Notes under the pieces: model-generated
Database searches by the model: none
Told to the model about the DNA's origin: nothing
What the model saw: the letters and a program-made list of their open reading frames with translations, nothing else
Shown: positions 16,248 through 24,240 of the stretch, one piece after another
How positions within the stretch are numbered: position 1 is the first letter of the stretch
Layout: every line of letters begins with the position of its first letter
Position numbers and translations under genes: made by a program
Assembly (NCBI GenBank): GCA_964630925.1
Contig: CAZVZK010000002.1
Span: 114,501-178,500, forward strand
Direction of reading: 5' to 3'
Length of the DNA stretch: 64,000 bases
From: RGDT01 sp964630925
GTDB lineage: Bacteria; Planctomycetota; Planctomycetia; Gemmatales; Gemmataceae

Positions 16248-18194
16248 TCACGCCGGCTCGAACCACTTCGCCGGACGCTCCAGGCCGCACAGCCGCAGCG
16301 CCGCGGCGAACGGCGCGCCCACCGCCGCCAGCAGGCCGTTGCCCAGCTCGCCCGCCAGCGCCAGCGCCGCACCCACCCCCGCCCCGATCCCCGTCCACGA
16401 CACCACCGCCAGGAACATCCACAGCGTCGTCGCCAGCGCCGCCCCCATCCCCGCACCGCCCGCCCCCCGCAGCAGGAGGCGCGGCACCTCGTCGCCCAGC
16501 ACCAGCAGGCAGCCAACGGTCGCCCCGCCCGCCAGCCCCGCCACCGCGCCGGCGACGATCCCGCAGAACAGGTCCAACGCCCCGCCGCCCTTGCGCCACG
16601 ACATCACCGCGCCCGCCAGCGCCCCGAACCACCACGTCGCCAGGATGAACAGCCGCAGGAAGCTGCCGTCCGGCGGCGGCGCCAGCAGCCACGCCTCCAG
16701 CGACCCCGGCATCGGCGGCCCCTTCGCCCCCAGCATCCGCGCGTACACGTCCGCCGGGAACAGCAGCACCAGCCGCCACAACAGCCCCAGCGCCGCACCC
16801 GCCACCAGCGCCTGCACGAAGCCGAACCGCGGCCCGGCCGGAGACAGCACCGGCTCGAGGGCGGGCCGCGCCGGCGTGAACGTCGGCACCGGGTGCGCCG
16901 GCGCCGGCTGGATCGGCCCAGGCGGCGGCGGAGGAGGCGGCGGAGGAGCCGGAACCGGGGCCGGCGCGGGCCGCGAGCTGAACCAGCCGCGCCGGTTGCC
17001 CGACATCTCGACCTTGATCTGCACGAAGAACGTCTGCCCCGCGTTGGCGATCACCTTGACCGCCGCCGGGTACTCGCGGTCCTCCGTGAGCTGAGCCGTG
17101 TCGATGTCCACGTCGAACGCCGCCTGCCCCTGCCCCGCCACGCTCACCGCACGCACCGTCAGCCACGGCACGCTGCACTCCGCCCGCCCGTACACCAGCT
17201 TCCGCGCCGGCGAGGTCAGCACGATCTGCACCGCCGGCCTTTCCGTCGGCGTCGCCTTCAGCCGATGCTCGCTCTGCGTCAGCACCACCTGCGGGGCCTT
17301 CGCCAGCCCCAATTCCTCGAAGTACTGCTGGATCGCCGCCAGGCCCGGCGCCGGCACGCCCACGATGGGGTAGGGCCACCCGTTCGACGCGAACCACCGC
17401 GCGATCTCGCCGTTCTCGAACAGCTCGACCGCCGGCTTGGGGTTGTCGCGCAGCCGCCGCGCCAGGTCCTTCGGATCGTTCGCCCCCGCGTAAGGCCCGC
17501 GTGCGAACGGCCTCGCCACCAGGTCGAGCCGGATCGGGATCTCCGCCACCCCGCCGTTCGTCACCGCGACGAGTTTGCCGCTGTAGTTGTTGCTGGCGTT
17601 GAGCGCCTGCGTGTTCACCAGCAGCTTGATGACCTGGTCGCGGCCCGTCTTGATCGCCGCCTCGCGCGGCGGGCCGCCCTCGGCCACCGTCAGCCACTCC
17701 GCCCCCTCGGTCACGGTCAGCTTGCCCTGGAGTAGGCCGCGCCCCTCGTTCTGCACCGTCACCTGCACCGGCTTCTGCTCGCCCACGCGGATCGGCCCCA
17801 CCACCAGCCGCCGCGGGCTCAGCCCCAGCTTCGGCCCCGTCCCGGCGCTCGCCGGCAGCCCGCCCACGAACGCCGTCAGCCCCATGTCGCCGTCGGGCAT
17901 GGCCTGCGACTCGCGGGCCAGCTTGGCCAGGTCGGCCCGCCCGATGCCCGCGAGGAAGCTGGCGAACGTGCCCTCGCGCAGGAGCTGCTTGGCCTCCGCC
18001 CACTCGCCGTTGCATGCGGCTGCGAGATCGTCGAAGGTCTTGCACCGCCGTCCGGAGGGGAAGATGAACTCCTGCAGCATCGCCCCGCCCGCCGCCGACA
18101 TTCCGGCGCCGTTGCGCAGCATCGTCCCGTCGTAGCCGCAGTAGGCGGCCTTGTCGGGGAGGGTGCGCTGGCAGCGGGGGCAGGTCTGCGGCAT
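16248..18194 (-). CDS. Zinc-ribbon membrane protein with Ig-like region
   Basis: 648 residues from MPQTCPRCQRTLPDKAAYC (an ATG 24 bp further upstream, MLPPLRPR, is an alternative). Residues 4-25 form a zinc ribbon, CPRC...YCGYDG, with the CxxDG variant. A short block TFDDLAAACNGEWAEAKQLL follows, then beta-sandwich repeats resembling Ig-like BACON or ASH modules (VGPIRVGEQKPVQVTVQNEG, AEWLTV). A proline-rich linker near residue 445 precedes several membrane segments (for example CGIVAGAVAGLAGGATVGC and GIGAGVGAALALAGEL). The 13-bp word shared with the FHA gene lies 49 bp upstream. Together with the coupled WD40 gene it may form a membrane-associated assembly; the function is unknown. Confidence 0.7.
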   Translation of the reverse strand: MPQTCPRCQRTLPDKAAYCGYDGTMLRNGAGMSAAGGAMLQEFIFPSGRRCKTFDDLAAACNGEWAEAKQLLREGTFASFLAGIGRADLAKLARESQAMPDGDMGLTAFVGGLPASAGTGPKLGLSPRRLVVGPIRVGEQKPVQVTVQNEGRGLLQGKLTVTEGAEWLTVAEGGPPREAAIKTGRDQVIKLLVNTQALNASNNYSGKLVAVTNGGVAEIPIRLDLVARPFARGPYAGANDPKDLARRLRDNPKPAVELFENGEIARWFASNGWPYPIVGVPAPGLAAIQQYFEELGLAKAPQVVLTQSEHRLKATPTERPAVQIVLTSPARKLVYGRAECSVPWLTVRAVSVAGQGQAAFDVDIDTAQLTEDREYPAAVKVIANAGQTFFVQIKVEMSGNRRGWFSSRPAPAPVPAPPPPPPPPPGPIQPAPAHPVPTFTPARPALEPVLSPAGPRFGFVQALVAGAALGLLWRLVLLFPADVYARMLGAKGPPMPGSLEAWLLAPPPDGSFLRLFILATWWFGALAGAVMSWRKGGGALDLFCGIVAGAVAGLAGGATVGCLLVLGDEVPRLLLRGAGGAGMGAALATTLWMFLAVVSWTGIGAGVGAALALAGELGNGLLAAVGAPFAAALRLCGLERPAKWFEPA

Positions 18195-18242
18195 GCGGGG
18201 CCTCAGCGGGGGGAGCATAGGGACGGGCGGGCGGACCCCAGA

Positions 18243-18255
18243 AGTGGTTGTATCG
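18243..18255 (-). promoter_or_regulatory. Promoter-like 13-mer CGATACAACCACT, copy 1
   Basis: On the minus strand the word CGATACAACCACT lies about 49 bp before the zinc-ribbon protein start. The identical 13-mer is found at 20601-20613, 40 bp before the FHA membrane protein start. GATACAAC resembles the GATACAAT and GGTATAAC boxes seen before other genes in this window, so a -10 role is likely and the downstream CCACT may be an additional shared control element. Confidence 0.45.
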
Positions 18256-18458
18256 TCGGCCGGGACGGAGTGCAACCGCCCCACCACCGGCCTCCGCGTG
18301 GCGACGGGCCTCCCGGTTTCCCGTAGAGTACGCTTCCAGCGTGCTCGTCGTTGACGCACCTTGTCCGCATCACCTGTCCCCTCCATCCGTATCTTCCCCG
18401 GACCCTCGCGGGGCGAGGGTGTCATGGTGCCCGTCTCCGTCCGAGGGCGATGCGCCGA

Positions 18459-19348
18459 TCAGCGACAATCCTTGCCGCCCGCCGTGTCCGCCGCGCCCTC
18501 GGGCTTCACCTCCTTGCGTGCGAGGGACGCCTTCTTGCGCTCCTCGTAGACACGTTTCCAATCGGCCGGTGGCACCAGCCAGCGCCGGTTGTCATCCAAC
18601 CTGGCGCCCTGAAGGATCTCCTCGCGCATCGTGCGGAGGACGTTCTCGTAGCGGTGCCCCACCCTGTCAACGCCGCCGATGTCGGGCATCCACATCGGCG
18701 ACGCCTCGAACACCTTGGAGACCCCGTCGCTCAACCCCCAGCCCTTGCGCAGCCACTCCTGCGCCCAGTCCGCCCTGTCCGCCGGGTACGGCCCCGGCGC
18801 CTCCGGCTGATGCTTGCGGCAGGCCTCCTCGTGCTCCCCCTGCCTCCTCACGCCCAGGGCGAACGCCTCCGCCAGGTGTTCCCTCACCCGCGGAGACACC
18901 TTCTGGGCCAGCTCGCACATCAGCGCCGCCGGCATGCTCTCGAACAGCGCCCTCATGTCCTCCACCGTCGCCACGGACCGTCTGCGTACCTGCAGCTCGT
19001 GGGCGTCCACGGTGTCGGGGTCGGAGGGCGGCGGCGTGGGCCTGCCCGCGGTGTAGGCGTACATCAGACGCGCCGCGGCCATGTCCCCCGCCTTCGCCCT
19101 CACCTTCACCACCCTGGTGATCTCCTCCATGTCCTCCTCGCTCACCGCCCGGTGCACCGCCCTCCGGTACGCCGCCACCTGGCGCGCGTACGGGTTCCCA
19201 GGCCCCCCGCGTTCCCCATCGCGAACCGCCCGCCCCCCTCCCGACCCTCCTGCTGCTTCGGCGCCTCCGCCACGCCGTTGGTCGGCGCCTCCGCCACCGC
19301 GTCGTCGGCCTGGCCGTCCCTCCTCGCGCCCTTGGTCTTCGCCCTCAT
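18459..19348 (-). pseudogene. Gemmata-type unknown protein split by a frameshift in a G6 run
   Basis: The natural start MRAKTKGARRDGQADDAVA lies at 19346-19348, and this frame runs through GGGRFAMGNAGG before shifting. Continuing one frame over gives GGPGNPYARQVAAYRRAVHR and then a long, well-preserved sequence ending AADTAGGKDCR at 18459. Joining the frames by adding one G to the G6 run at 19203-19208 gives GNAGGPGNPYARQVAA, the contiguous GRF..GN.GGPGNP.AR..A pattern known from this Gemmata family. The body includes SEEDMEEITRVVKVRAKAGD and AARLMYAYTAGRP. Nothing else is broken, so it is a recent mutation, a phase-variable site, a programmed slip or an assembly error. The function is unknown. 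Confidence 0.6.
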
Positions 19349-19510
19349 CGTCGCACCTGTCCTGGGTCTGTTCTCGTGGATGCTGGACGGTCTCCAGCAC
19401 CGCGCATCATCCCACGCGACACAGCGATCCCCGATAGCAGTTTGAGCGTCAATGAGCGATGTCGCTCAGAATCATCAACATTCGCCAACATCGTTGTGTC
19501 AGCGCCCCGG

Positions 19511-19601
19511 TGGAGCGTCAGCGCATCTCGCTTTCTGGAGCGTCAGCGGCTCTCGTCTTCGGCGAGCGGGCCGCGTGAGCGCCCCGAGTGGAGCGTCAGC
19601 G
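19511..19601. repeat. Three direct repeats TGGAGCGTCAGCG
   Basis: The 13-mer TGGAGCGTCAGCG occurs at 19511-19523, 19536-19548 and 19589-19601, and a shorter GAGCGTCA variant near 19444. Two of the copies are preceded by AGCGCCCCG. The last copy overlaps the stop codon region of the FHA gene. The stretch 19349-19595 holds no gene; apart from these repeats I see nothing else in it. Confidence 0.6.
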
Positions 19602-20561
19602 GGGGAGCATGGGGACCGCGGGGACGGGCGGCTTCGCCGAGCGCTGGCGGTTCACCGCCTCGCGCATCTGGAACCGCAGGATGACGTTGCCGAGCTGCAC
19701 CCGGTCGCCGTCCTTCAGCTCCACGGTGTGCTGCACCGGCTGCTCGTTGACGCGCGTGTACTCCGCCGGCGCACCCGTGTTGATGAGCAGGTACCTGTTC
19801 CCCTCGCGCTGGATGATGGCGTGCTTCTTCTCCACCTTCATGTCGCGGAACAGCGCGATGTCCGCGTGCTCGTCGCGGCCCAGCGTGCTGTCGTTCTTGT
19901 CGAGGGGGTACTCCCGGCCCTCCTGCCAGCCGCGCATCACCTTGACCGACGCCGGCTGGAACACCCCCTGCACCAGCGCCGACAGCGAGCCGATGCACGC
20001 CCCCATGATCATGATCCCGCCGGCCCCAGGCAGCGCCTCCGCCCCGTCCCGCTTCAGGATCTCGTACACCAGCCCGAAGAACATGCCGCCGAGCAGTCCG
20101 CCCAGCGTGCCACCGATCAGCCCATAGCTGAACTTCCCGCGTGACCGGGCCGCGATGCCCTCGCTCGCCCCCACCGCCGCCCCGAGGAACATCAGCCCCA
20201 GCCCGCGCACGAACACCGTCGGGATCAGCTTCAGCGGGTTGCCCTCGTGCGGCCCGATGGCCGACACCAGCAGGTAGTTGACCCCCTCGGCGATCACCAT
20301 TCCGAGGGCCCCGCCCGCCGCACCGAGGACGACCCCCACGCTGGCGAGGCGGACGAAGCGCAGCCACGAGTGGTCGCGGATGGCCTCGACGCTGACCACG
20401 AAGTAGCCGATGCCGGCCCCGATGAAGACGCCGTATCGGGCCTGCTGGAGGGTGGAGAACGCCTCGAGCTTCTCGTTGAAGATGCTGAACAGCATCCAGC
20501 CGAGGAGGCCGCCGAGGGCGCCGAAGACGGCGTTGAAGTACACGCGGGTGACGAGGGCCAT
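19596..20561 (-). CDS. Multi-helix membrane protein with C-terminal FHA domain
   Basis: 321 residues from MALVTRVYFNAVFGALGGLL. Residues 1-190 contain several glycine-rich membrane helices (for example VFGALGGLLGWMLFSIF, GVVLGAAGGALGMVIAEG and FSYGLIGGTLGGLLGGMFFG). From about 220 an FHA domain follows: YPLDKNDSTLGRDEHADIAL, KVEKKHAIIQREGNRYLL, and LKDGDRVQLGNVILRF, so the cytoplasmic end should bind phosphothreonine peptides. This links the membrane to the Ser/Thr kinases abundant in the genome. The start follows the conserved 13-mer by 40 bp. Open frame upstream to 20633 is only leader sequence. Confidence 0.85.
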   Translation of the reverse strand: MALVTRVYFNAVFGALGGLLGWMLFSIFNEKLEAFSTLQQARYGVFIGAGIGYFVVSVEAIRDHSWLRFVRLASVGVVLGAAGGALGMVIAEGVNYLLVSAIGPHEGNPLKLIPTVFVRGLGLMFLGAAVGASEGIAARSRGKFSYGLIGGTLGGLLGGMFFGLVYEILKRDGAEALPGAGGIMIMGACIGSLSALVQGVFQPASVKVMRGWQEGREYPLDKNDSTLGRDEHADIALFRDMKVEKKHAIIQREGNRYLLINTGAPAEYTRVNEQPVQHTVELKDGDRVQLGNVILRFQMREAVNRQRSAKPPVPAVPMLPR

Positions 20562-20600
20562 CGGGACGCCTCCGGTGGGCCGCACGGGCCGGCCTTCTGT

Positions 20601-20613
20601 AGTGGTTGTATCG
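20601..20613 (-). promoter_or_regulatory. Promoter-like 13-mer CGATACAACCACT, copy 2
   Basis: Identical over 13 bases to 18243-18255 and in the same orientation and similar distance (40 bp) to its gene, here the FHA membrane protein. The sequences around the word differ (TTCTGGGG versus ACAGAAGG downstream), so the conserved core is unlikely to be a leftover of duplication. Confidence 0.45.
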
Positions 20614-20747
20614 CGGGCCGGGGCGTCGAGCAACGGGCCGCCCCTTCGGCGGGATGGCCGCCGCGCGGGCCCTTCTTTCCAGATTTCTGTCTACCGGCCG
20701 TGCGTGGGGCCGTTGTCCCCTGTGAACACATCGCGGAGGGGAGAACA

Positions 20748-21353
20748 ATGGACAGCCGCTACGCCGAGCGCATCAAGAGCATCGCGCTGGAGGAGGCCAA
20801 CGCGGCCCCGTATGGCCGCGTCAACGACATGAGCATGGAGCCGGGGCAGCCCGCCACGGTCCGATTCGGCTGGGAGCGCCTCAAGGAGTACTTCGAGGTC
20901 GGCGCCCGCTACAACGCGGGCCACTGGCAGATCGCCGGCTACCTCGACGGCATCCGCCTCAAGAACAGGCGCGTGCCCCAGAAGGGGCAGGTCGGCATCC
21001 AGTGGTGCGGCATCTTCGCCACCTGGGTCTGGATCAAGGCCTACGTCCCCGGCGTCTACTGGGGCAACCCGGGGATCAAGGGGCCGGACGTGAAGGTCGT
21101 TGCCGGGAGCAAGGGGATCGGCGTCGGGGACGTGGCCGTCATGCACGGCGCCCTGGTCCACCACTTCATCCTCACCTCCGTGGACGGCCCGGCCGACAAC
21201 CCGGACACGGTCATCCAGACGGTCAACGGCAATTCGACCTTCCAGGGCATCCTGAAGATGTCCCGCAAGCTCAAGGACGTGCAGTACTACTACACACTGG
21301 ACAAGGGGTTCTTCGGGGTGCTGGAGAGCATGTACGGCGGGGGGAGGGCTTGA
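20748..21353 (+). CDS. CHAP/NlpC-P60-like cysteine peptidase or amidase
   Basis: 201 residues starting MDSRYAERIKSIALEEAN after a GGAGGGG ribosome site. The block IQWCGIFATWVWIKAYVPGV places the candidate nucleophile cysteine in the WC..F..WV context of CHAP/NlpC-like peptidases. The second block IGVGDVAVMHGALVHHFILT resembles the GD.....HV.I region that supplies the histidine. There is no signal peptide, so it may act in the cytoplasm or be exported some other way. Cell-wall hydrolases of this fold are common, but planctomycete variants of unknown substrate exist, so the exact reaction is open. Confidence 0.65.
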   Translation: MDSRYAERIKSIALEEANAAPYGRVNDMSMEPGQPATVRFGWERLKEYFEVGARYNAGHWQIAGYLDGIRLKNRRVPQKGQVGIQWCGIFATWVWIKAYVPGVYWGNPGIKGPDVKVVAGSKGIGVGDVAVMHGALVHHFILTSVDGPADNPDTVIQTVNGNSTFQGILKMSRKLKDVQYYYTLDKGFFGVLESMYGGGRA

Positions 21354-21454
21354 CCCCCGCACGGACGGGGTGACGGTTAAGCCCTTGATTTTTCGGCGCC
21401 GCCGTGGCATCTTACCCACTCGCCTCATTAACCCGCCAAGGAGGGCGCGGAGCC

Positions 21455-21727
21455 ATGTTCTACCCCACCGAGACCAAACCCCAGGGCTGGCGCGCCGTCG
21501 CCGTGTTCGACGACCGCTCCGAACGCCTCATCTACCTCGGCCGCAGCTCCACCCAGGTGCGCGCCAACCTCACCGAGGCCTACTTCGAGGTCCTCGAGGA
21601 CGACGAGCGCGAGCACGTCAAGTCGATCTCCTTGCAGCGCTGGCAGGGCGCCCCCGACGCCGGCAAGTGGCAGCACCACACGAACCTCAACCTCCCCGTC
21701 CGCGCCAAGCTCCTCAAGGTCGCGTGA
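21455..21727 (+). CDS. Small protein of unknown function, 90 aa
   Basis: Starts MFYPTETKPQGWRAVAVFDD after AAGGAGG at 21438-21444; the open frame upstream of the ATG has no ribosome site. The sequence reads GRSSTQVRANLTEAYFEVLE then HVKSISLQRWQGAPDAGKW and ends LLKVA. It looks like a compact alpha/beta fold without cysteines, signal peptide or membrane helix. I do not recognise a function. A clear hairpin terminator at 21751-21788 closes the gene, so it seems to be transcribed alone or with the CHAP-like gene 101 bp upstream. Confidence 0.7.
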   Translation: MFYPTETKPQGWRAVAVFDDRSERLIYLGRSSTQVRANLTEAYFEVLEDDEREHVKSISLQRWQGAPDAGKWQHHTNLNLPVRAKLLKVA

Positions 21728-21750
21728 ACCACCCCGGGCCGACGAATGTC

Positions 21751-21788
21751 AGACCTCGGGCGCGCCGGCAGGCGTTCCCGAGGTCTTT
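21751..21788 (+). terminator. Hairpin terminator AGACCTCGGG...CCCGAGGTCT
   Basis: AGACCTCGGG (21751-21760) pairs perfectly with CCCGAGGTCT around a 16-nt loop and is followed by a short T-run (TTTCC). It lies 23 bp after the stop of the 90-residue gene and fits intrinsic termination. Confidence 0.6.
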
Positions 21789-21919
21789 CCGTGTCCCGTG
21801 ACATCCGGGAGGCGATTTCCTCACCGCCGGCACTTGCATCCGGCGCGAAAAAACCGAACAATGGTGTCTGGGGACGGATACCGCGCGCTCCCGACTCACG
21901 GCAACCCGAGGATCGGCTG

Positions 21920-22666
21920 ATGAACCCCTACGCCTCCCTGTGCGACGACTTCGGGGCCTACGTCTACCTCAACACCAAGATGGACCTGCCCAGCGCGCGG
22001 GAGCCGGTTCTGCACTTCTTCGACGGCCTCAAGAAGTCCTTCCCCGTCCTCACCGACTTCGACCGCCGCGAGGGCGGCGAATACGTCCTCGAGGAGGACC
22101 GCGAGCAGGGCAGCTACCGCTGGGTCACCCTCGAGACACGCCGCCTCTGTGGCGGCTACGTCAACCCGCCCACCCTGGAGGCCGCCGACCAGATCCTCGA
22201 ACACGTCCTCGAAGTCGCCCCCTACCACCTCGACCTCAGCGGCCTCGACTGCGAGGCCCTCGACGCCCTGTACGCCTTCGACTTCATGTACCAGGGCAAC
22301 CACGACGAGGTCGTCGCCGAGGCCCTCGGCATGGCCACCACCCTCGACAAGCTCGTCCAGATGCCCGGCTCCAAGGTCATCAACTACGAGCCCTCGCTGA
22401 TGCTCTCCCTCGACGACGCCTGCCGCCTCCAGTGCCGCCTCTCCATCGAGACACGCACCAGCGCCTACCAGGTCCGCACCGGCCACTACCCCGAGGCGCC
22501 GATCAGCGTCTACTTCACGGTCCGCCAGTACTGGGGCCGCTCCCCCTACAAGACCTTCCTCGAGAGCTTCAAGAACCAGCGCAAGTTGCTCCAGGAGCTC
22601 ACCGACGCCCACATCATCCCCGCCATCGTCCGCCCCCTGGCGCAGACCATCGCCGCCAAGCAGTGA
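21920..22666 (+). CDS. Protein of unknown function, 248 aa
   Basis: Starts MNPYASLCDDFGAYVYLNTK. The sequence is soluble and alpha/beta in character: PVLHFFDGLKKSFPVLTDFD, CGGYVNPPTLEAADQILEHV, APYHLDLSGLDCEALDALYA and FDFMYQGNHDEVVAEALGMA. There is no signal peptide and no catalytic motif I can name. The codons match the neighbours. Full-length homologs would be expected in other planctomycetes, but I do not recognise a named family. The frame is open further upstream, but that segment overlaps the terminator and lacks family-like sequence, so the first methionine at 21920 is preferred. Confidence 0.7.
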   Translation: MNPYASLCDDFGAYVYLNTKMDLPSAREPVLHFFDGLKKSFPVLTDFDRREGGEYVLEEDREQGSYRWVTLETRRLCGGYVNPPTLEAADQILEHVLEVAPYHLDLSGLDCEALDALYAFDFMYQGNHDEVVAEALGMATTLDKLVQMPGSKVINYEPSLMLSLDDACRLQCRLSIETRTSAYQVRTGHYPEAPISVYFTVRQYWGRSPYKTFLESFKNQRKLLQELTDAHIIPAIVRPLAQTIAAKQ

Positions 22667-22862
22667 GCCCGGCCGCCTCCGGGCCGCGCCCGTGATGCGG
22701 TCACGCGCCGGGCGACCCCATCGGCCGCGGCGATGAAAACTCGATGAGAAGAATCGGGCGGGCGGCCCCGCGCCGTCCGCCCGTGGCCGTCGGCCGCGAT
22801 GGAGAGCTGTAACAAGCCTTCTTGCCCGAATCCCACCTTACCCCTCAACGAAGAGGCCCCCC

Positions 22863-23216
22863 ATGCGCTCCCACGAGCGATCCCCCACCGTCGATGCCGT
22901 CCACGCCCCCGGCCTGATCACCCTGCGCGTCACCGGGTGTGATGTCCTTGACGAGCTCAGCGCCCCCGAGGTGACGGCCCAGTTGCCCGACCTCGCCGGC
23001 AGGGATGTCGTCCTCGACCTCGCCGCCGTCCGCTACGCCAGCAGCGCCGGCCTCGGCGCCCTCGTGTCCCTCCGCCGCCGCGCCCTCGCCGCCGGACACC
23101 GCTTCGCCGTCGCCAACGTCAGCCCGGCGGTGCGCGAGGCCCTGGCCATCACCCGCCTCGACACCCTGATCGAGGTGCTGCCGGACGCCCAGCCGTGCCG
23201 GCGCCAACCCGCCTGA
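22863..23216 (+). CDS. STAS-domain anti-sigma factor antagonist-like protein
   Basis: 117 residues starting MRSHERSPTVDAVH. The STAS fold is seen in the block LPDLAGRDVVLDLAAVRYAS with the switch motif SSAGLGALVSL near residues 62-72, where SpoIIAA-like proteins carry the phosphorylatable serine, and a following FAVANVSPAVREALAI. In the classic partner-switch a kinase phosphorylates this serine and phosphatase releases it. No SpoIIAB-like kinase or phosphatase is beside it, so partners must be elsewhere. It faces the ribokinase-family gene, with 7 bp between the stops. Confidence 0.88.
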   Translation: MRSHERSPTVDAVHAPGLITLRVTGCDVLDELSAPEVTAQLPDLAGRDVVLDLAAVRYASSAGLGALVSLRRRALAAGHRFAVANVSPAVREALAITRLDTLIEVLPDAQPCRRQPA

Positions 23217-23223
23217 CGCCGCC

Positions 23224-24144
23224 TCACCGCAGATCCGCCGGCAGATCCGCCACACGCGGAAAACTCGCCTGCGCGCCGGGCGCCTGTACGCTCAGCGCCG
23301 CGATGCGCGTCGCCCGCCGCGCCGCGTCGAACAGGCCCTCCCCGCACGCCAGGGAGAACGCCAGCGCCCCGACGAACGCATCCCCCGCCCCCGTCGTGTC
23401 CACGGCCGTCACCGCCGGCGCGGGGATCGCCTCCACCCTGTCCGCCGTCACCACCAGGCACCCCCGCGCCCCCAGGGTGACGATCACGCCCCGCGGCCCC
23501 CGCCCCATCAGCGCCCTCGCCGCCGCCTCCACCTCGGCCATCGTCCCCGCCGGCCTCCCTGCGAGCGCCGCCGCCTCGGTCTCGTTCGGGCACAGGACCG
23601 CCGCCAGCCGATACGCCTCGGCCGGCACCCCGTCCCCCGCCGGCGCCGGGTTGTACACCACCGGCACGCCGGCCTCCGCGGCGATCCGCATGGCGGCCAG
23701 GTTCGCCACCGCCGGCACCTCCTGCTGGCACACCAGGACGCCGGCGCCCGTGATCGCGCCCCGCGCCCCCTCCACGTCCCCGGGCGTGAGCCACTCATTC
23801 GCCCCCGGAGCCACGACGATGGTGTTCCGCCCCTCCCTGTCCACCGTGATGACCGCCGTGCCCGTCGAGACGCCCTCGGCGGGCCTGACGTGCCGGGTGT
23901 CGATGCCCTCGGCGTGGAAGTGGGCGATCATGTCGCGCCCGAACGGGTCATCCCCGACCCGCGCCACCAGCGTCACCGCCCCGCCGAGCCGCGCCGCCAT
24001 CACCGCCTGATTCGCGCCCTTGCCGCCGTGGCCGGCGGTGAACCGCCGCCCGTGCATCGTCTCGCCCGCCGACGGCAGGCGTTCGACGTAGGTGGTCAGG
24101 TCGAGGTTGGCGGACCCGACGACGCAGACGGCGGGTGAAGGCAT
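23224..24144 (-). CDS. rbsK: Ribokinase-family (PfkB) sugar kinase
   Basis: 306 residues. PfkB signature 1 is TAGHGGKGANQAVMAARLGG at about 36-55 (substrate site) and the second is AVDTTGAGDAFVGALAFSLA near 245-264, with the catalytic aspartate in GAGD. NPAPA, LCPNETEA and VTLGARGCLV are further family blocks. The GGKGANQA and NPAPA motifs favour ribokinase, which phosphorylates D-ribose at O5 with ATP. A different furanose or nucleoside is possible since no transporter or regulator is next to it. It is cytoplasmic. It runs convergent with the STAS gene and divergent from the esterase gene. Confidence 0.87.
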   Translation of the reverse strand: MPSPAVCVVGSANLDLTTYVERLPSAGETMHGRRFTAGHGGKGANQAVMAARLGGAVTLVARVGDDPFGRDMIAHFHAEGIDTRHVRPAEGVSTGTAVITVDREGRNTIVVAPGANEWLTPGDVEGARGAITGAGVLVCQQEVPAVANLAAMRIAAEAGVPVVYNPAPAGDGVPAEAYRLAAVLCPNETEAAALAGRPAGTMAEVEAAARALMGRGPRGVIVTLGARGCLVVTADRVEAIPAPAVTAVDTTGAGDAFVGALAFSLACGEGLFDAARRATRIAALSVQAPGAQASFPRVADLPADLR

Positions 24145-24172
24145 GTCGTTGGCCGGGAAAACGAGGCGCGGT

Positions 24173-24181
24173 TGGCTACAA
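24173..24181 (+). promoter_or_regulatory. -10-like GGCTACAAT before the esterase gene
   Basis: TACAAT lies about 60 bp before the ATG at 24241 and inside the divergent 96-bp spacer with the ribokinase gene. It fits the same loose consensus seen elsewhere in this window; no clear -35 box is visible. Confidence 0.3.
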
Positions 24182-24240
24182 TCCCTTTCTACCCGTCAAC
24201 GGGCCCGGTGTCAGCCGAAGCGGAGGGGTGCGGCGTGCCG

